Shown: positions 7,864 through 16,330, counted from the stretch's first letter. The stretch is DNA of 23,978 bases from Eubacterium sp. (GCA_024687845.1 JAILEL010000450.1:1-23978), one strand, 5' to 3'. Made by a program: numbers and translations. Notes: generated from the letters alone by a model not told the origin.

Positions 7864-9249
7864 TTATGCTTTATTCTGAATATACTCATCCATTGCTGCA
7901 GCCGCCTTCTTACCAGCACCCATAGCAAGGATTACTGTAGCTGCGCCTGTTACAGCATCACCACCAGCGAATACGCCTTCTCTTGTTGTTGCTCCGCTCT
8001 CATCTGCAACTATACAGCCACGCTTATTGGTATCCAGGCCTTCAGTTGTATTCTTAATAAGTGGATTAGGTGAGGTTCCGATTGAAACGATAAAGCAGTC
8101 AGCTTCGATCTCATTTATCTTTCCTTCAACAGGAACTGGGCTTCTACGACCGGATTCATCAGGTTCTGAAAGCTCCATTTCCTGACAGCGTACTGACTTA
8201 ACTCTGCCGTCTTCTCCAACTACTTCGATAGGATTATTAAGAAGCTTGAATACTATTCCTTCCTCGATGGCATGCTCAACCTCTTCTTTACGTGCAGGAA
8301 GTTCTTCCATTGAACGTCTGTAAACGATAGTTACGTCCGCTCCAAGGCGCTTAGCTGAACGAGCAGCATCCATTGCTACATTTCCACCACCAACGATAAC
8401 CGCTTTCTTAGGATGCTCAATTGGTGTATTGGAGCCTCCCTTAAATGCTTTCATAAGATTAATTCTTGTAAGGAACTCATTTGCAGAATATACGCCATTC
8501 AGGTTCTCACCAGGAATATTCATAAATCTTGGAAGACCTGCGCCTGATCCTACAAATACAGCCTCATATCCGAATTCATCAAAAAGTTCATCTATAGTAA
8601 TGGATTTACCAATAACTACATTTGTCTCAATCTTAACTCCCAGTGCCTTAAGTCCATCTACTTCCTTCTGAACAATTGCCTTAGGAAGACGAAACTCAGG
8701 AATTCCATAAGCAAGAACTCCACCAGCAGTATGAAGTGCTTCGTAAATTGTTACATCGTAACCCTTCTTTGCAAGGTCTGATGCACAAGCAAGACCGGAA
8801 GGACCACAACCGATAATAGCACATTTGTGACCATTTGGTTCTGGCTTCTCAGGAGCTTCTGTAACATTCTTGTTATGCCAGTCTGCTACAAATCTTTCAA
8901 GACGTCCGATTCCAACTGGTTCACCCTTGATACCGCGAACACATTTAGATTCGCACTGTCTCTCCTGAGGACATACACGTCCGCAGACAGCCGGAAGTGA
9001 GCTTGAACGGTTGATAACCTGATAAGCTCCCTCATAATCTTTTTCTACTATCTTCTGAATAAATTCAGGAATTGATATCTGAACTGGACAACCATCCATA
9101 CATGGATGTTTTGGACAGTTAAGGCATCTTGCTGCCTCATCAAGAGCCTGCTCCTCAGTATATCCAAGAGCAACCTCTTCAAAGTTCTTATTTCTTACAT
9201 CAGGATCCTGCGAAGGCATAGGATTCTTATCCATTCTCATATTTGGCAT
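7864..9249 (-). CDS. nfnB: NADH-dependent reduced ferredoxin:NADP+ oxidoreductase, large subunit (NfnB/GltD-like)
   Basis: A 461-residue flavoprotein. The N-terminal domain carries eight cysteines for two [4Fe-4S] clusters (Cys42, 45, 50, 54 and Cys89, 93, 99, 103). It is followed by an FAD-binding Rossmann fold (GCGPSG at about 148-152) and an NADP(H)-binding fold (VGGGNVAMDAARSA, then VYRRS). The C-terminal GGDAVTGAATVILAMGAGK motif also contacts FAD. In NfnAB this subunit binds NADP(H) and ferredoxin and carries the bifurcating FAD. The sequence also fits the glutamate synthase small-subunit family, but no large subunit is present and the partner upstream is NfnA. I chose ATG 9249 because AGGGGG lies 9 bases upstream; the frame is open to 9282, which would overlap nfnA by 29 bases. 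The gap to nfnA is 4 bases. Confidence 0.92.
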   Translation of the reverse strand: MPNMRMDKNPMPSQDPDVRNKNFEEVALGYTEEQALDEAARCLNCPKHPCMDGCPVQISIPEFIQKIVEKDYEGAYQVINRSSSLPAVCGRVCPQERQCESKCVRGIKGEPVGIGRLERFVADWHNKNVTEAPEKPEPNGHKCAIIGCGPSGLACASDLAKKGYDVTIYEALHTAGGVLAYGIPEFRLPKAIVQKEVDGLKALGVKIETNVVIGKSITIDELFDEFGYEAVFVGSGAGLPRFMNIPGENLNGVYSANEFLTRINLMKAFKGGSNTPIEHPKKAVIVGGGNVAMDAARSAKRLGADVTIVYRRSMEELPARKEEVEHAIEEGIVFKLLNNPIEVVGEDGRVKSVRCQEMELSEPDESGRRSPVPVEGKINEIEADCFIVSIGTSPNPLIKNTTEGLDTNKRGCIVADESGATTREGVFAGGDAVTGAATVILAMGAGKKAAAAMDEYIQNKA

Positions 9250-9253
9250 AGCT

Positions 9254-10120
9254 CTATTCCCCCTTTCCTGACTGTGCATCATCAGTCTTTGCTTTCAGCA
9301 TATTGCAGGCTTCTTCTCTAGCCTTCAGCTCGAATGGCTTATAGATGCCACCTCTTGCCATAGCTTCATCGAAGTCAACCTCAAATCCATCAAAGTCTGG
9401 ACCATCTACGCATGCGAACTTAGTTTCTCCGCCAACTGTAAGACGGCAGCAACCACACATACCTGTTCCATCAACCATAATAGGATTCATGCTGACAACA
9501 GTTTTAACATTATATTTCTTAGTAGTCATAACAACGAACTTCATCATAATAAGTGGTCCGATTGCGATAACCTCATCAAACTGTTCACCATTTTTAATAA
9601 GCTCTTCAAGAGGTGCTGTTACAACACCCTTTTCTCCTGCTGAACCATCATCAGTCATAAGAATGTATTTGCTTGAAGCAGCACGGAACTCATCCTCGAG
9701 AATTATCAGATCTTTATTTCTGAATCCAACTATCGAAGTAACCTCGCAACCAATATCATGAAGCTTCTTTGCTACTGGATATGCTATAGCACAACCAACT
9801 CCACCACCTACAACAGCAACCTTCTTAAGGCCATCTGTCTCAGTTGCATTTCCCAAAGGTCCCACAAAGTCGTGAACGAAGTCACCAACCTCCAAAGAAT
9901 TCAGAATCTCTGTTCCAGCTCCAACGATCTGGAAAATAATAGTTACCGTACCTTTGTCTCTATCATATCCTGCTATGGTCAGAGGAATTCTCTCACCGTC
10001 TTCAGTTGCTCTGAAGATTATAAACTGTCCTGGCTCAGCCTTGCGGGCAACGAGCGGAGCCTCAATCTCCATAAGAGTAACCGTAGGATTAAGAGACTGC
10101 TTTTTTACAATCTTGTACAT
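9254..10120 (-). CDS. nfnA: NADH-dependent reduced ferredoxin:NADP+ oxidoreductase, small subunit (NfnA/SudB-like)
   Basis: A 288-residue cytoplasmic protein of the ferredoxin-NADP reductase/PyrK type. Its FAD-binding beta-barrel (about 1-95) has RIPLTIAGYD. The NAD-binding fold (about 98-200) has VAVVGGGVGCAIAYPVAK. A C-terminal [2Fe-2S] segment has Cys222, Cys225 and Cys237. Asp217 occupies the place of the first cysteine in the PyrK pattern, matching the Asp/three-Cys cluster described for NfnA. With nfnB it forms the electron-bifurcating complex that couples NADH and reduced ferredoxin to NADPH formation, a common redox balancer in fermenting clostridia. AGGAG precedes ATG 10120. It is the first gene of a two-gene operon. 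Confidence 0.92.
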   Translation of the reverse strand: MYKIVKKQSLNPTVTLMEIEAPLVARKAEPGQFIIFRATEDGERIPLTIAGYDRDKGTVTIIFQIVGAGTEILNSLEVGDFVHDFVGPLGNATETDGLKKVAVVGGGVGCAIAYPVAKKLHDIGCEVTSIVGFRNKDLIILEDEFRAASSKYILMTDDGSAGEKGVVTAPLEELIKNGEQFDEVIAIGPLIMMKFVVMTTKKYNVKTVVSMNPIMVDGTGMCGCCRLTVGGETKFACVDGPDFDGFEVDFDEAMARGGIYKPFELKAREEACNMLKAKTDDAQSGKGE

Positions 10121-10241
10121 GCTACCACTCCTTTTAATCTTGATAAGTTCTTGTAAGACTTATAGTTTTCATAAATTGAAAAATTAACTTATGTTATCAT
10201 AGGTTTTTATTTTTTTCAAGTTTACATTATTCAGTTCTATG

Positions 10242-10291
10242 ATAAAAAAGGACTAAACCTAAAAATTTATTAGATTCAGCCCTTTTTTACC
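10242..10291 (-). terminator. Terminator after tRNA-Ser, possibly bidirectional
   Basis: A 13-bp stem with some G-U pairs (GGGCTGAATCTAA on the minus strand pairing with TTAGGTTTAGTCC) is flanked by A6 and T6 runs. On the minus strand it ends transcripts a few bases past the tRNA. The A/T flanks would also let it work in the other direction. Confidence 0.75.
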
Positions 10292-10293
10292 AG

Positions 10294-10381
10294 CGGAGTC
10301 GGCGGGATTCGAACCCGCGTGCCGATAACTCGGCAAACTGATTTCGAGTCAGCCCCGTTATGACCACTTCGATACGACTCC
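10294..10381 (-). tRNA. tRNA-Ser (anticodon CGA)
   Basis: An 88-base class II tRNA. The acceptor stem is GGAGTCG/CGACTCC with discriminator G. The anticodon arm is GCTGA-CTCGAAA-TCAGT, giving anticodon CGA, which reads UCG. A long variable arm (GCCGAGTTATCGGC) is typical of serine tRNAs, and the T arm is CGGGTTCGAATCCCG. The 3' CCA is not encoded; the next bases are CTGG. It is transcribed alone from the promoter at 10425-10453. Confidence 0.96.
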
Positions 10382-10424
10382 AGTATTAAAATGTGTGTCG
10401 TCTGCTCCGAGACAACCAAGCGCT

Positions 10425-10453
10425 ATTATAACTTAAATATTTAATGTATTCAA
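10425..10453 (-). promoter_or_regulatory. Promoter of tRNA-Ser
   Basis: On the minus strand, TTGAAT (10448-10453), a 17-base spacer and a perfect TATAAT (10425-10430), about 45 bases before the tRNA 5' end. Confidence 0.7.
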
Positions 10454-10463
10454 GCTTTGATTG

Positions 10464-11270
10464 CTATTTTAGAAGGAATGCCAAAATAGCAGTTATTACT
10501 CCAACCAGAATTCCAAAGCCTATCAGAAACCAGGAATAGCCCGCCTCTCTCTTGATTTCAGAAACTGTTGCTTTATAGTCTCGAAATACAGAGAGTTCTC
10601 TCATTTCTTCAAGGATTCTCATATCAGAGGCAGAGAGTTCACCTGATGCAACGCCAAGTTTGAACTTGCCCCCCTTTTGATCCAGTCCGAAGCTCTCTAT
10701 TCTTCTATTAAAGGCTTCAATCTCACTAATCCTTGCCAGAAGATATTTTTTTTCATCCACAAATGTAATAATCTGACCTCCATTATTCCAGCTTCCACCT
10801 CTGCCGGAATTATTCATATTGTTTGGTTTTCCATGTTTAAAGCCAGTACTTGGAAGATTCATAACCTTTACACGGTAGAGATTGTTTACAAGATTTCTTG
10901 CTGCAGCAGGTAGAAGCATAAATTCACAAATTACAACTACTATAGGAATCATTACAAGAAATGTGATTGCAAAAAGACCGAAAAATCCATGTTTTGAGCC
11001 AAGATAAGTGAAAAGCTCCATCAGAAGAAATATCACCACTGGAGCAAAAAGAATCATAAGAAACATATTGAAACTATCATTCTTATCCTTTACAAGCGCA
11101 GCCTTTCTATCTTCAAGACTCTCTAATTGTTCTTTATATCGCTTATAATTATAGTCAATCTGAGATTTCAGCGCACGAAAAGAATCCCCATATCCCGAAT
11201 CACCGGAATACTTTTCCCTATCATACCAGTCCTGATTCATAAATTGTGAAGCATATAAATCCTCACTCAT
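10464..11270 (-). CDS. Membrane protein of unknown function with coiled-coil segments
   Basis: A 268-residue protein I do not recognise. The N-terminus is hydrophilic (Tyr/Asp/Ser-rich, residues 1-30). A charged helix, likely coiled coil, covers about 31-65. Two membrane spans lie at about 68-90 and 98-118. A loop with an Asn/Gly-rich low-complexity patch (about 150-168, PNNMNNSGRGGSWNNGG) precedes a second helical region (about 172-240). A final membrane span covers about 246-267, ending in Lys. A GGGGG tract before ATG 11270 serves as the ribosome binding site. It seems to be a single-gene unit. The layout, cytoplasmic helices between membrane spans, gives no clear functional clue. Confidence 0.8.
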   Translation of the reverse strand: MSEDLYASQFMNQDWYDREKYSGDSGYGDSFRALKSQIDYNYKRYKEQLESLEDRKAALVKDKNDSFNMFLMILFAPVVIFLLMELFTYLGSKHGFFGLFAITFLVMIPIVVVICEFMLLPAAARNLVNNLYRVKVMNLPSTGFKHGKPNNMNNSGRGGSWNNGGQIITFVDEKKYLLARISEIEAFNRRIESFGLDQKGGKFKLGVASGELSASDMRILEEMRELSVFRDYKATVSEIKREAGYSWFLIGFGILVGVITAILAFLLK

Positions 11271-11330
11271 CTATCTGCCCCCAATTGGTAATTGTCAACA
11301 TGTAAAATAGCAATAAGTAATTGCCGCCAT

Positions 11331-11386
11331 TTAAAAATACAAACAGGTAACGGTTTGAAAAAATCAAATCGTTACCTATTGTATCA
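11331..11386 (-). terminator. Long hairpin, probable terminator of the VTC-DUF4956-beta-helix operon
   Basis: A stem of about 21 bp with few mismatches (ATACAAACAGGTAACGGTTTGA pairing with TCAAATCGTTACCTATTGTAT) has a 5-base loop. On the minus strand it is followed by a T-rich run (TATTTTTAAA). It is about 100 bases past the stop at 11486 and upstream of the gene starting at 11270. Confidence 0.6.
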
Positions 11387-11485
11387 TCTAATAATTTACT
11401 TGTAAATCGTTCGCTTTCTATCACCTCCATCCTTACTCTCTGTTACTACTCACGGTTAGTTCGAAAAGCATTCCAAGTCCACCTC

Positions 11486-13375
11486 TTAATAATACTCTGT
11501 TTCTTCATCTGAACCAGTTCCATTCTCATTCTGTGGGTTGAAGTTCTCATCAAATGTGTTACCACCCATATTGCCTCCGCCAAATCCACCTCCGAAGCCT
11601 CCTGCTGCTCCAGCGCTTGTGGATATACTGCTTACTGTTATTTCTTCTTCACTATCACCTGCCTTAATTGTATATTTTCCTTCTTTTATATCAGGAGATG
11701 CAATAACGATAGAATTAGCTGTTTTTGCAGTAGTATGCGTGCTTATTACATTCCCTGAGCTATCAAGTAGCTGAATCTGGGTTCCTGCTGAAAGTGTTTC
11801 ACTGAAGTTGTAAAGGATGCTGTACTCTTTTGATTCTGCTGAGAAGGTTTCTGCCATTCCTGAGGAGCCCGCTGCTATAATAGTTCCACCATAGATAATA
11901 CCCTCATAACCTGTGTCAAGGAATCCATTTCCGTCATTTTCCGGTCCATCGACCACTGTAGTTCCACCATATACATAAAGGTAACCATTTGAATCGATAC
12001 CATCACCAGATGCATTTACATAGATGTCTCCACCATTTATGGTAAGAACCGCATCCTCAACTGCATCCATCATTCCGCCACCGCCCATTCCGCGGCCGAA
12101 CTTACCGTCAAAATCCCATTCCTTGTCATCCATACTTGGCGCTGAACCATCATTATTAGAAGCTTGATTTACATCAAAAGGACTTGATTCGCCAAATGCA
12201 TCCTTTCCACTTTCTGTCGCGGCTGCAGTCTGACTGGTCCCTGTTGCATTCATTCCATCATCGCTCGCTACCACATCGATATCTCCGCCATTAATCGTGA
12301 TAGTCGCGCCCTCAATACCTTCGTAACTCTTTGCTACATTTATTATACCGCCATCAATCGTAAGATCCTTCTCTGCATGGATGCCATCATCCTCTGAACT
12401 AAGGTCAAATGTACCACCTGCAATATAGATGTAACCTTTTCCATCCTCATCTCCATTACTAGTATGAAGAGCATCGTCTTTGCTGCTTATGCTGATATTG
12501 CCATCCAGAACACGGATAGAATCATTTGCCTTAACGCCCTTACCCGTTGCCGTAATTGTGTAAGTTCCGGCAGTAATCTTCACATCATCATTTCCTACTA
12601 TTCCATGATTATAGCCTGCATTTATGCTAAGACTTCCCTGTCCATTAAATGTAACATCATCCTTACTGTAAATAACTCCATCAACCCTTTCCTCACCATC
12701 TGCTTCATAGGTTGTGCCAGTATCACACAGGTTGTTCGTAGTTCCATCAGCAAGTGTAATAAAAGTCTTGTCCGCATTCTTTACATATATGCATGCGCTG
12801 TTCGAGCAGGTTATATCTGCACCGTTTAGAACTATCTGAACCTTATCACTGTCCCCTGCATCTACAACTATCTGACCATCCGAAAGAGTTCCAGAAAAAA
12901 CATAAACCCCTTCCTTTTTAATAGTAATAAGACTTCCATCAATACTAACTGCCGAGGTATCAGATGTATTTTTAGATGAACCTGAGGATGCATCGCTTAT
13001 AGCCGCAGTTGTCTGATTGAGTTTTATATTTATGGCTTCACTTTCATCATAAGAAGCATCTCTGTCACGATCTGTGAACATCTCAGTAATAGTAGTTTCA
13101 TCAGCCACTGAATTTCCTACTACTGTACTGTTCTCTGTTGTATTATCCCTACTACTATTTAGAGATTCAGCCTTTGAATCACCGTCTTCATCAGAAGCTG
13201 TACTTTCCCCCTTAGAAGCCTCATCTGCTACACTTTCTTCTGTAGATGCTGCTTCAGCTGCCGATACTGAATTTCTATTATTACTACTTTCATTATTATC
13301 TAAAGCTGTACCACAGCCAGACATCATTAAACTTATAATTAACATACTTGTTATGATCATTCCACGTTTCTTCAT
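11486..13375 (-). CDS. Cthe_2159-like carbohydrate-binding beta-helix lipoprotein
   Basis: A 629-residue surface lipoprotein. The signal peptide ends in LMMSGC with Cys21 as lipidation site. A long Ser/Glu/Asp/Asn-rich linker (about 22-120) would let it reach through the wall. The body (about 130-560) has repeated rungs of the type ITINGGDIDV...SDDGMNATG and LTIDGGIINVAKSYEGIEG. These are typical of the right-handed beta-helix family founded on the Clostridium thermocellum polygalacturonate-binding protein Cthe_2159. A Gly/Met-rich loop (about 425-435) and a Gly/Phe-rich tail (GGFGGGFGGGNMGG) are low complexity. AGGAGG precedes ATG 13375. It lies 119 bases after the DUF4956 gene. Ca-dependent pectin binding is known for the founding member; binding specificity here is inference. 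Confidence 0.87.
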   Translation of the reverse strand: MKKRGMIITSMLIISLMMSGCGTALDNNESSNNRNSVSAAEAASTEESVADEASKGESTASDEDGDSKAESLNSSRDNTTENSTVVGNSVADETTITEMFTDRDRDASYDESEAINIKLNQTTAAISDASSGSSKNTSDTSAVSIDGSLITIKKEGVYVFSGTLSDGQIVVDAGDSDKVQIVLNGADITCSNSACIYVKNADKTFITLADGTTNNLCDTGTTYEADGEERVDGVIYSKDDVTFNGQGSLSINAGYNHGIVGNDDVKITAGTYTITATGKGVKANDSIRVLDGNISISSKDDALHTSNGDEDGKGYIYIAGGTFDLSSEDDGIHAEKDLTIDGGIINVAKSYEGIEGATITINGGDIDVVASDDGMNATGTSQTAAATESGKDAFGESSPFDVNQASNNDGSAPSMDDKEWDFDGKFGRGMGGGGMMDAVEDAVLTINGGDIYVNASGDGIDSNGYLYVYGGTTVVDGPENDGNGFLDTGYEGIIYGGTIIAAGSSGMAETFSAESKEYSILYNFSETLSAGTQIQLLDSSGNVISTHTTAKTANSIVIASPDIKEGKYTIKAGDSEEEITVSSISTSAGAAGGFGGGFGGGNMGGNTFDENFNPQNENGTGSDEETEYY

Positions 13376-13450
13376 AATGTATCCTCCTTCTGAACTTTTT
13401 TATTTCCTAATCTAACTAAATCTTCTTTCAGGTTTATCTAAGAATTCTAT

Positions 13451-13490
13451 GTAGATCATACGGATTACTCCGTTTCTGAAGAAAATCTAC
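13451..13490. promoter_or_regulatory. Stem-loop between the DUF4956 and beta-helix genes
   Basis: The outer arms GTAGAT/ATCTAC enclose a small hairpin ACGGA-TTAC-TCCGT. It sits in the 119-base gap inside the presumed operon and overlaps the last DUF4956 region only slightly upstream. There is no T run, so it may be a processing or attenuation site rather than a terminator. Confidence 0.3.
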
Positions 13491-13494
13491 AGCA

Positions 13495-14175
13495 TTACAG
13501 AGTATCTACAGTACTAACTGGCCTTCCAAGGCTGATCTCAAGATTCCCATTTCTTTTTCTAATCTCATCTATCATTTCCTTAACTGATGCATCTGATTTT
13601 ACTATGACCTTCAGGGTTATCTTGTAAAGGCTGCCCATATTTGTTGTTTTAACCTCGTCATAGTCAAAGCTTTCCAGATATTTTCTGAAAATGTCATCAA
13701 ACCTCTCCTCGAAATCAAGGTTTTCAGGTACTGTTATTTTAAGCATTCTCTCTTCATTTTCCTTACCACCAAAGTTTGTTACATTAAGTATCAGATTGAT
13801 TCCTGCTATCAGTATCGAGAATATAACTGCTATCCCGATATAACCCATTCCAAGTGCAAGGCCAACTGCCATAGAAAGGAAAATGCTTGTTATTTCCTGT
13901 CCCTTTCCAGCTGCTGATCTGAATCTGACCAGACTGAAGGCTCCTGCAACAGCAACACCAGCTCCGATATTCCCATTTACCAGAATTATTACTAATGCCA
14001 CAATTGATGGAAGAAGAACCTGCGTTATTACAAAGCTCTTAGAACATTTGTTCTTAATCATGTAGGTTCCTGCTATAATAAGCCCGCATACCAGTGCTGC
14101 AAAAATAATCTCGCAAAATGCTGTCGCCGTAAATTCTCCTGAATTTATAATTGATTCAAATATAGTATTTAACAT
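13495..14175 (-). CDS. DUF4956 integral membrane protein
   Basis: A 226-residue protein with four predicted membrane spans (about 16-38, 48-66, 72-90 or 93-110, and 112-130). It contains the conserved family motif GAFSLVRFRSAAGKGQEITSI-like (VAGAFSLVRFRS, about 75-87). A cytoplasmic C-terminal alpha/beta domain of about 85 residues follows (LKITVPENLDFEERFDDIF onward). DUF4956 proteins are repeatedly found beside VTC-domain and CotH-type genes. Their biochemical role is not established. AGGAGA lies at good spacing before ATG 14175. It is 19 bases after the VTC gene, so the two are co-transcribed. Confidence 0.9.
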   Translation of the reverse strand: MLNTIFESIINSGEFTATAFCEIIFAALVCGLIIAGTYMIKNKCSKSFVITQVLLPSIVALVIILVNGNIGAGVAVAGAFSLVRFRSAAGKGQEITSIFLSMAVGLALGMGYIGIAVIFSILIAGINLILNVTNFGGKENEERMLKITVPENLDFEERFDDIFRKYLESFDYDEVKTTNMGSLYKITLKVIVKSDASVKEMIDEIRKRNGNLEISLGRPVSTVDTL

Positions 14176-14194
14176 AAGTCATCTCTCCTTTCTA

Positions 14195-15112
14195 TCATGC
14201 TCCATGAACTGCAAGCATTCCTGTATGAAGCAGCGAATAAGCTGCAATATCGTAAATTCCACTTGCTTCTTCATATTCATATGCGTTACTATACCTGATC
14301 TGAGCCTCTTTAATCATTGCTATGTATGCTCTTCCATATTTCGATATAGAAACTGGAAAGATTCCAAGCTCACTCATTTTCCTTGAGAGTTCAAGTGGAA
14401 ATGCAAGTGGTATTTTTATTTCCATCAGATGCTGTCCCGGTTCAAGAATCTGCTGACCATCTGTTCCTTTCCGAAGATCGATATCAGTAGTTCTCCAGGT
14501 TATATTAGTGTCAAATGTAACTCTGAATTCTTTGTCTTCCCTTCCTGCCATCGCAATTCTGTCATATCCTATTATCATTGCTGGTCTTAAGCCTTCGTAA
14601 GCCTTAATGAATTCATCTATTTCATCTTTAACCTGAGATTTTCTTAATCCATTTTCTTTTTCCTTTAATGCTCTCAGGCTTTCTGCCTGAATCTCTCTTA
14701 TATCAAAGTCCCTGTCCATTCCCTTATCTAATCTGTCAAAGGGTTCATTCTCTTTATCCATACTACTCATCAGCTCGGAATCACCAGCCAGATACTTCAG
14801 TGAATCCAGATAACCGGCTGAGATTCTTCTTTTATATACAACACCATGATATTTTTTCTTAAGCTCAACGAATGCATTTGTCATATCAGTTGTATCACCG
14901 TAGGTTCTCAGCCTTAGTTTTTCTTTATAAACTGGTTTCTCAAGCGAAGTCCTTATCACTCTGAAATCCGGTGTATCATAGTAGATGTTATTAATTCTGG
15001 ATTTTCCATATTCATCCACCTCAGCTATTTTCAGTAACTCCGGAAGGAGCTGACTGTACTGCTTATCGTTCAAGAGATATTTGATTTCAAGTCTTTTAAA
15101 TGTTTGTGCCAT
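14195..15112 (-). CDS. VTC-domain (polyphosphate polymerase-like) protein
   Basis: A 305-residue cytoplasmic protein of the CYTH-like triphosphate tunnel metalloenzyme superfamily, VTC branch. The tunnel motifs are in order: KRLEIKYLL (about 6-14), NNIYYDTPDF, KEKLRLRTYG, FVELKKKYHGVVYKRR, GYDRIAM, RVTFDTNITWR and LMEIKIP near the end. In yeast the VTC4 domain makes polyphosphate from ATP. For the bacterial relatives the product is unproven. I chose ATG 15112 because GGAG lies 8 bases upstream; a GTG at 15121 would touch the ribosome binding site. It is the first gene of the cluster and is followed closely by DUF4956. An insert with Asp/Glu-rich sequence (about 115-160) lies between motifs. 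Confidence 0.9.
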   Translation of the reverse strand: MAQTFKRLEIKYLLNDKQYSQLLPELLKIAEVDEYGKSRINNIYYDTPDFRVIRTSLEKPVYKEKLRLRTYGDTTDMTNAFVELKKKYHGVVYKRRISAGYLDSLKYLAGDSELMSSMDKENEPFDRLDKGMDRDFDIREIQAESLRALKEKENGLRKSQVKDEIDEFIKAYEGLRPAMIIGYDRIAMAGREDKEFRVTFDTNITWRTTDIDLRKGTDGQQILEPGQHLMEIKIPLAFPLELSRKMSELGIFPVSISKYGRAYIAMIKEAQIRYSNAYEYEEASGIYDIAAYSLLHTGMLAVHGA

Positions 15113-15278
15113 ATTATCCACTCCTTCCTAAAATTACTTCATTGTGAAAAGGTTTTCAGGATGGCTTGTTCCTGTCTATGTGCACATAATAAATAGTCAA
15201 GCTTAAATGAAGATTAAAAAATATTAAAAAATAAAATTTTCAATTTTCAATTCACGTTTAGCCCAAAAAACAGTGCGA

Positions 15279-15308
15279 TTTACAACCGATACTTAGCTGT
15301 GGTAAGAT
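15279..15308 (+). promoter_or_regulatory. Possible promoter of the gene at 15356
   Basis: TTTACA (15279-15284), an 18-base spacer and TAAGAT (15303-15308). The match is moderate. Confidence 0.4.
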
Positions 15309-15338
15309 ATAAACTGCAGTCACGTTCAGCAGTTTATA
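15308..15338 (+). promoter_or_regulatory. Perfect 10-bp inverted repeat just before the RBS
   Basis: TATAAACTGC (15308-15317) and GCAGTTTATA (15329-15338) form a perfect 10-bp stem with an 11-base loop. It spans the predicted transcription start and ends 2-3 bases before the AGAGAGG ribosome binding site. It could be an operator or an RNA hairpin that affects translation of the gene at 15356. Confidence 0.5.
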
Positions 15339-15355
15339 AAAGAGAGGATAGACAA

Positions 15356-16330
15356 ATGGAACTTAAGAAAACTCCTAATAATGGTGATGCAGAGCTTGAT
15401 CTGACCGGAGATGGTGTCTTAGAAGAACCCAAACGTAAGGACCCTATCAGAAAAAAATACAGTGATGATTATTCCCGAACCGGTACCAATTCCGGATATG
15501 TAGATAATGTTATCGAAGAATGGGATGAAAATATCGAAAAGAATTCATTTCACATAAGTGCAAGAGAAGCCGAGGAAGCATTAGCTAAAACCACACAGGA
15601 AAAGAAAGCTGATACTGCAAGGTTTCTCAGAGTATCAGAAGTCTTAATGTACGCAGCTTTTGCATTTGTTATTGTTATGCTTGTACTTCTCATTACTGGA
15701 GATAAGCTTGATATCCTCTATAATCTCGGTGGTGTAAAAATATCACTTGCAGTGCTATATGCTTATCTCATTATCGATGCAATCCTTGTTTATAACAACA
15801 TAATAGAAAAAAAAGCGACTCTTTTTGTCATCGCACTTCTTGTTCCTATAGCATATCCGCCTTATAGAAACAAACTGGCAAATGACAGCGCCGGCTTTGG
15901 AATTCTTTGCAGTATACTTTTCGTATTTGCCTTCGTCATGACATTTGTAACCTTTGGGCAAACTTATACAAAATACGGAGATCTGATTAAAATAGAAGAT
16001 AACACTACCCGTCACAGTGCTATAGACATTCTTGAGCAAAACGATGAGAATGGTAAGAAATATATCAACTATCTTCCAAAATGGATTACAATTGAAGATG
16101 TAGAAGTTAGTAATAAAAAGAATGATACTCTAGTAACATTTTCCGGAACTGGTAAAATCGATTATACTGAAACTCTGAATCCAGTAACCGATAACCGTGT
16201 TCCAACAACTATTGTTTTTACAAATAAAAATGACGGCAGCGGATACAAGATCAGTGCCGTCACTATAAAAGATAATAAACTCTCTAAATCAGAGTTAGAA
16301 CAGTATATTCTGTATATTGAGGGAAAGTAA
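15356..16330 (+). CDS. Membrane protein of unknown function with extracytoplasmic C-terminal domain
   Basis: A 324-residue protein with no recognised family. A hydrophilic N-terminal region of about 95 residues (Asp/Glu/Lys-rich, probably cytoplasmic) is followed by four membrane spans (about 98-118, 130-148, 155-172 and 187-207). A C-terminal beta-rich domain of about 110 residues follows (about 215-324; KWITIEDVEVSNKKNDTLV, then TFSGTGKIDYTETLNP). I chose ATG 15356 because GAGAGG lies 8 bases upstream; the open frame to 15299 has only a GTG and overlaps the predicted promoter. It is the only plus-strand gene in this central region. It is divergent from the VTC operon and convergent with the gene ending at 16390. 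Confidence 0.82.
   Translation: MELKKTPNNGDAELDLTGDGVLEEPKRKDPIRKKYSDDYSRTGTNSGYVDNVIEEWDENIEKNSFHISAREAEEALAKTTQEKKADTARFLRVSEVLMYAAFAFVIVMLVLLITGDKLDILYNLGGVKISLAVLYAYLIIDAILVYNNIIEKKATLFVIALLVPIAYPPYRNKLANDSAGFGILCSILFVFAFVMTFVTFGQTYTKYGDLIKIEDNTTRHSAIDILEQNDENGKKYINYLPKWITIEDVEVSNKKNDTLVTFSGTGKIDYTETLNPVTDNRVPTTIVFTNKNDGSGYKISAVTIKDNKLSKSELEQYILYIEGK

Noticed and set aside
7864..9282. Glutamate synthase small subunit (GltD) with start at 9282
   Set aside because: There is no large subunit nearby, the upstream partner is NfnA, and the 9282 start would overlap nfnA while ATG 9249 has the proper ribosome binding site.
9345..9761. Plus-strand open frames opposite nfnA, including 9758-10156
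   Set aside because: They are antisense to a strongly supported gene, have no ribosome binding site and encode no recognisable protein.
13074..13415. Plus-strand frame opposite the beta-helix lipoprotein N-terminus
   Set aside because: Ser/Leu-rich shadow of the low-complexity linker, with no start signals.
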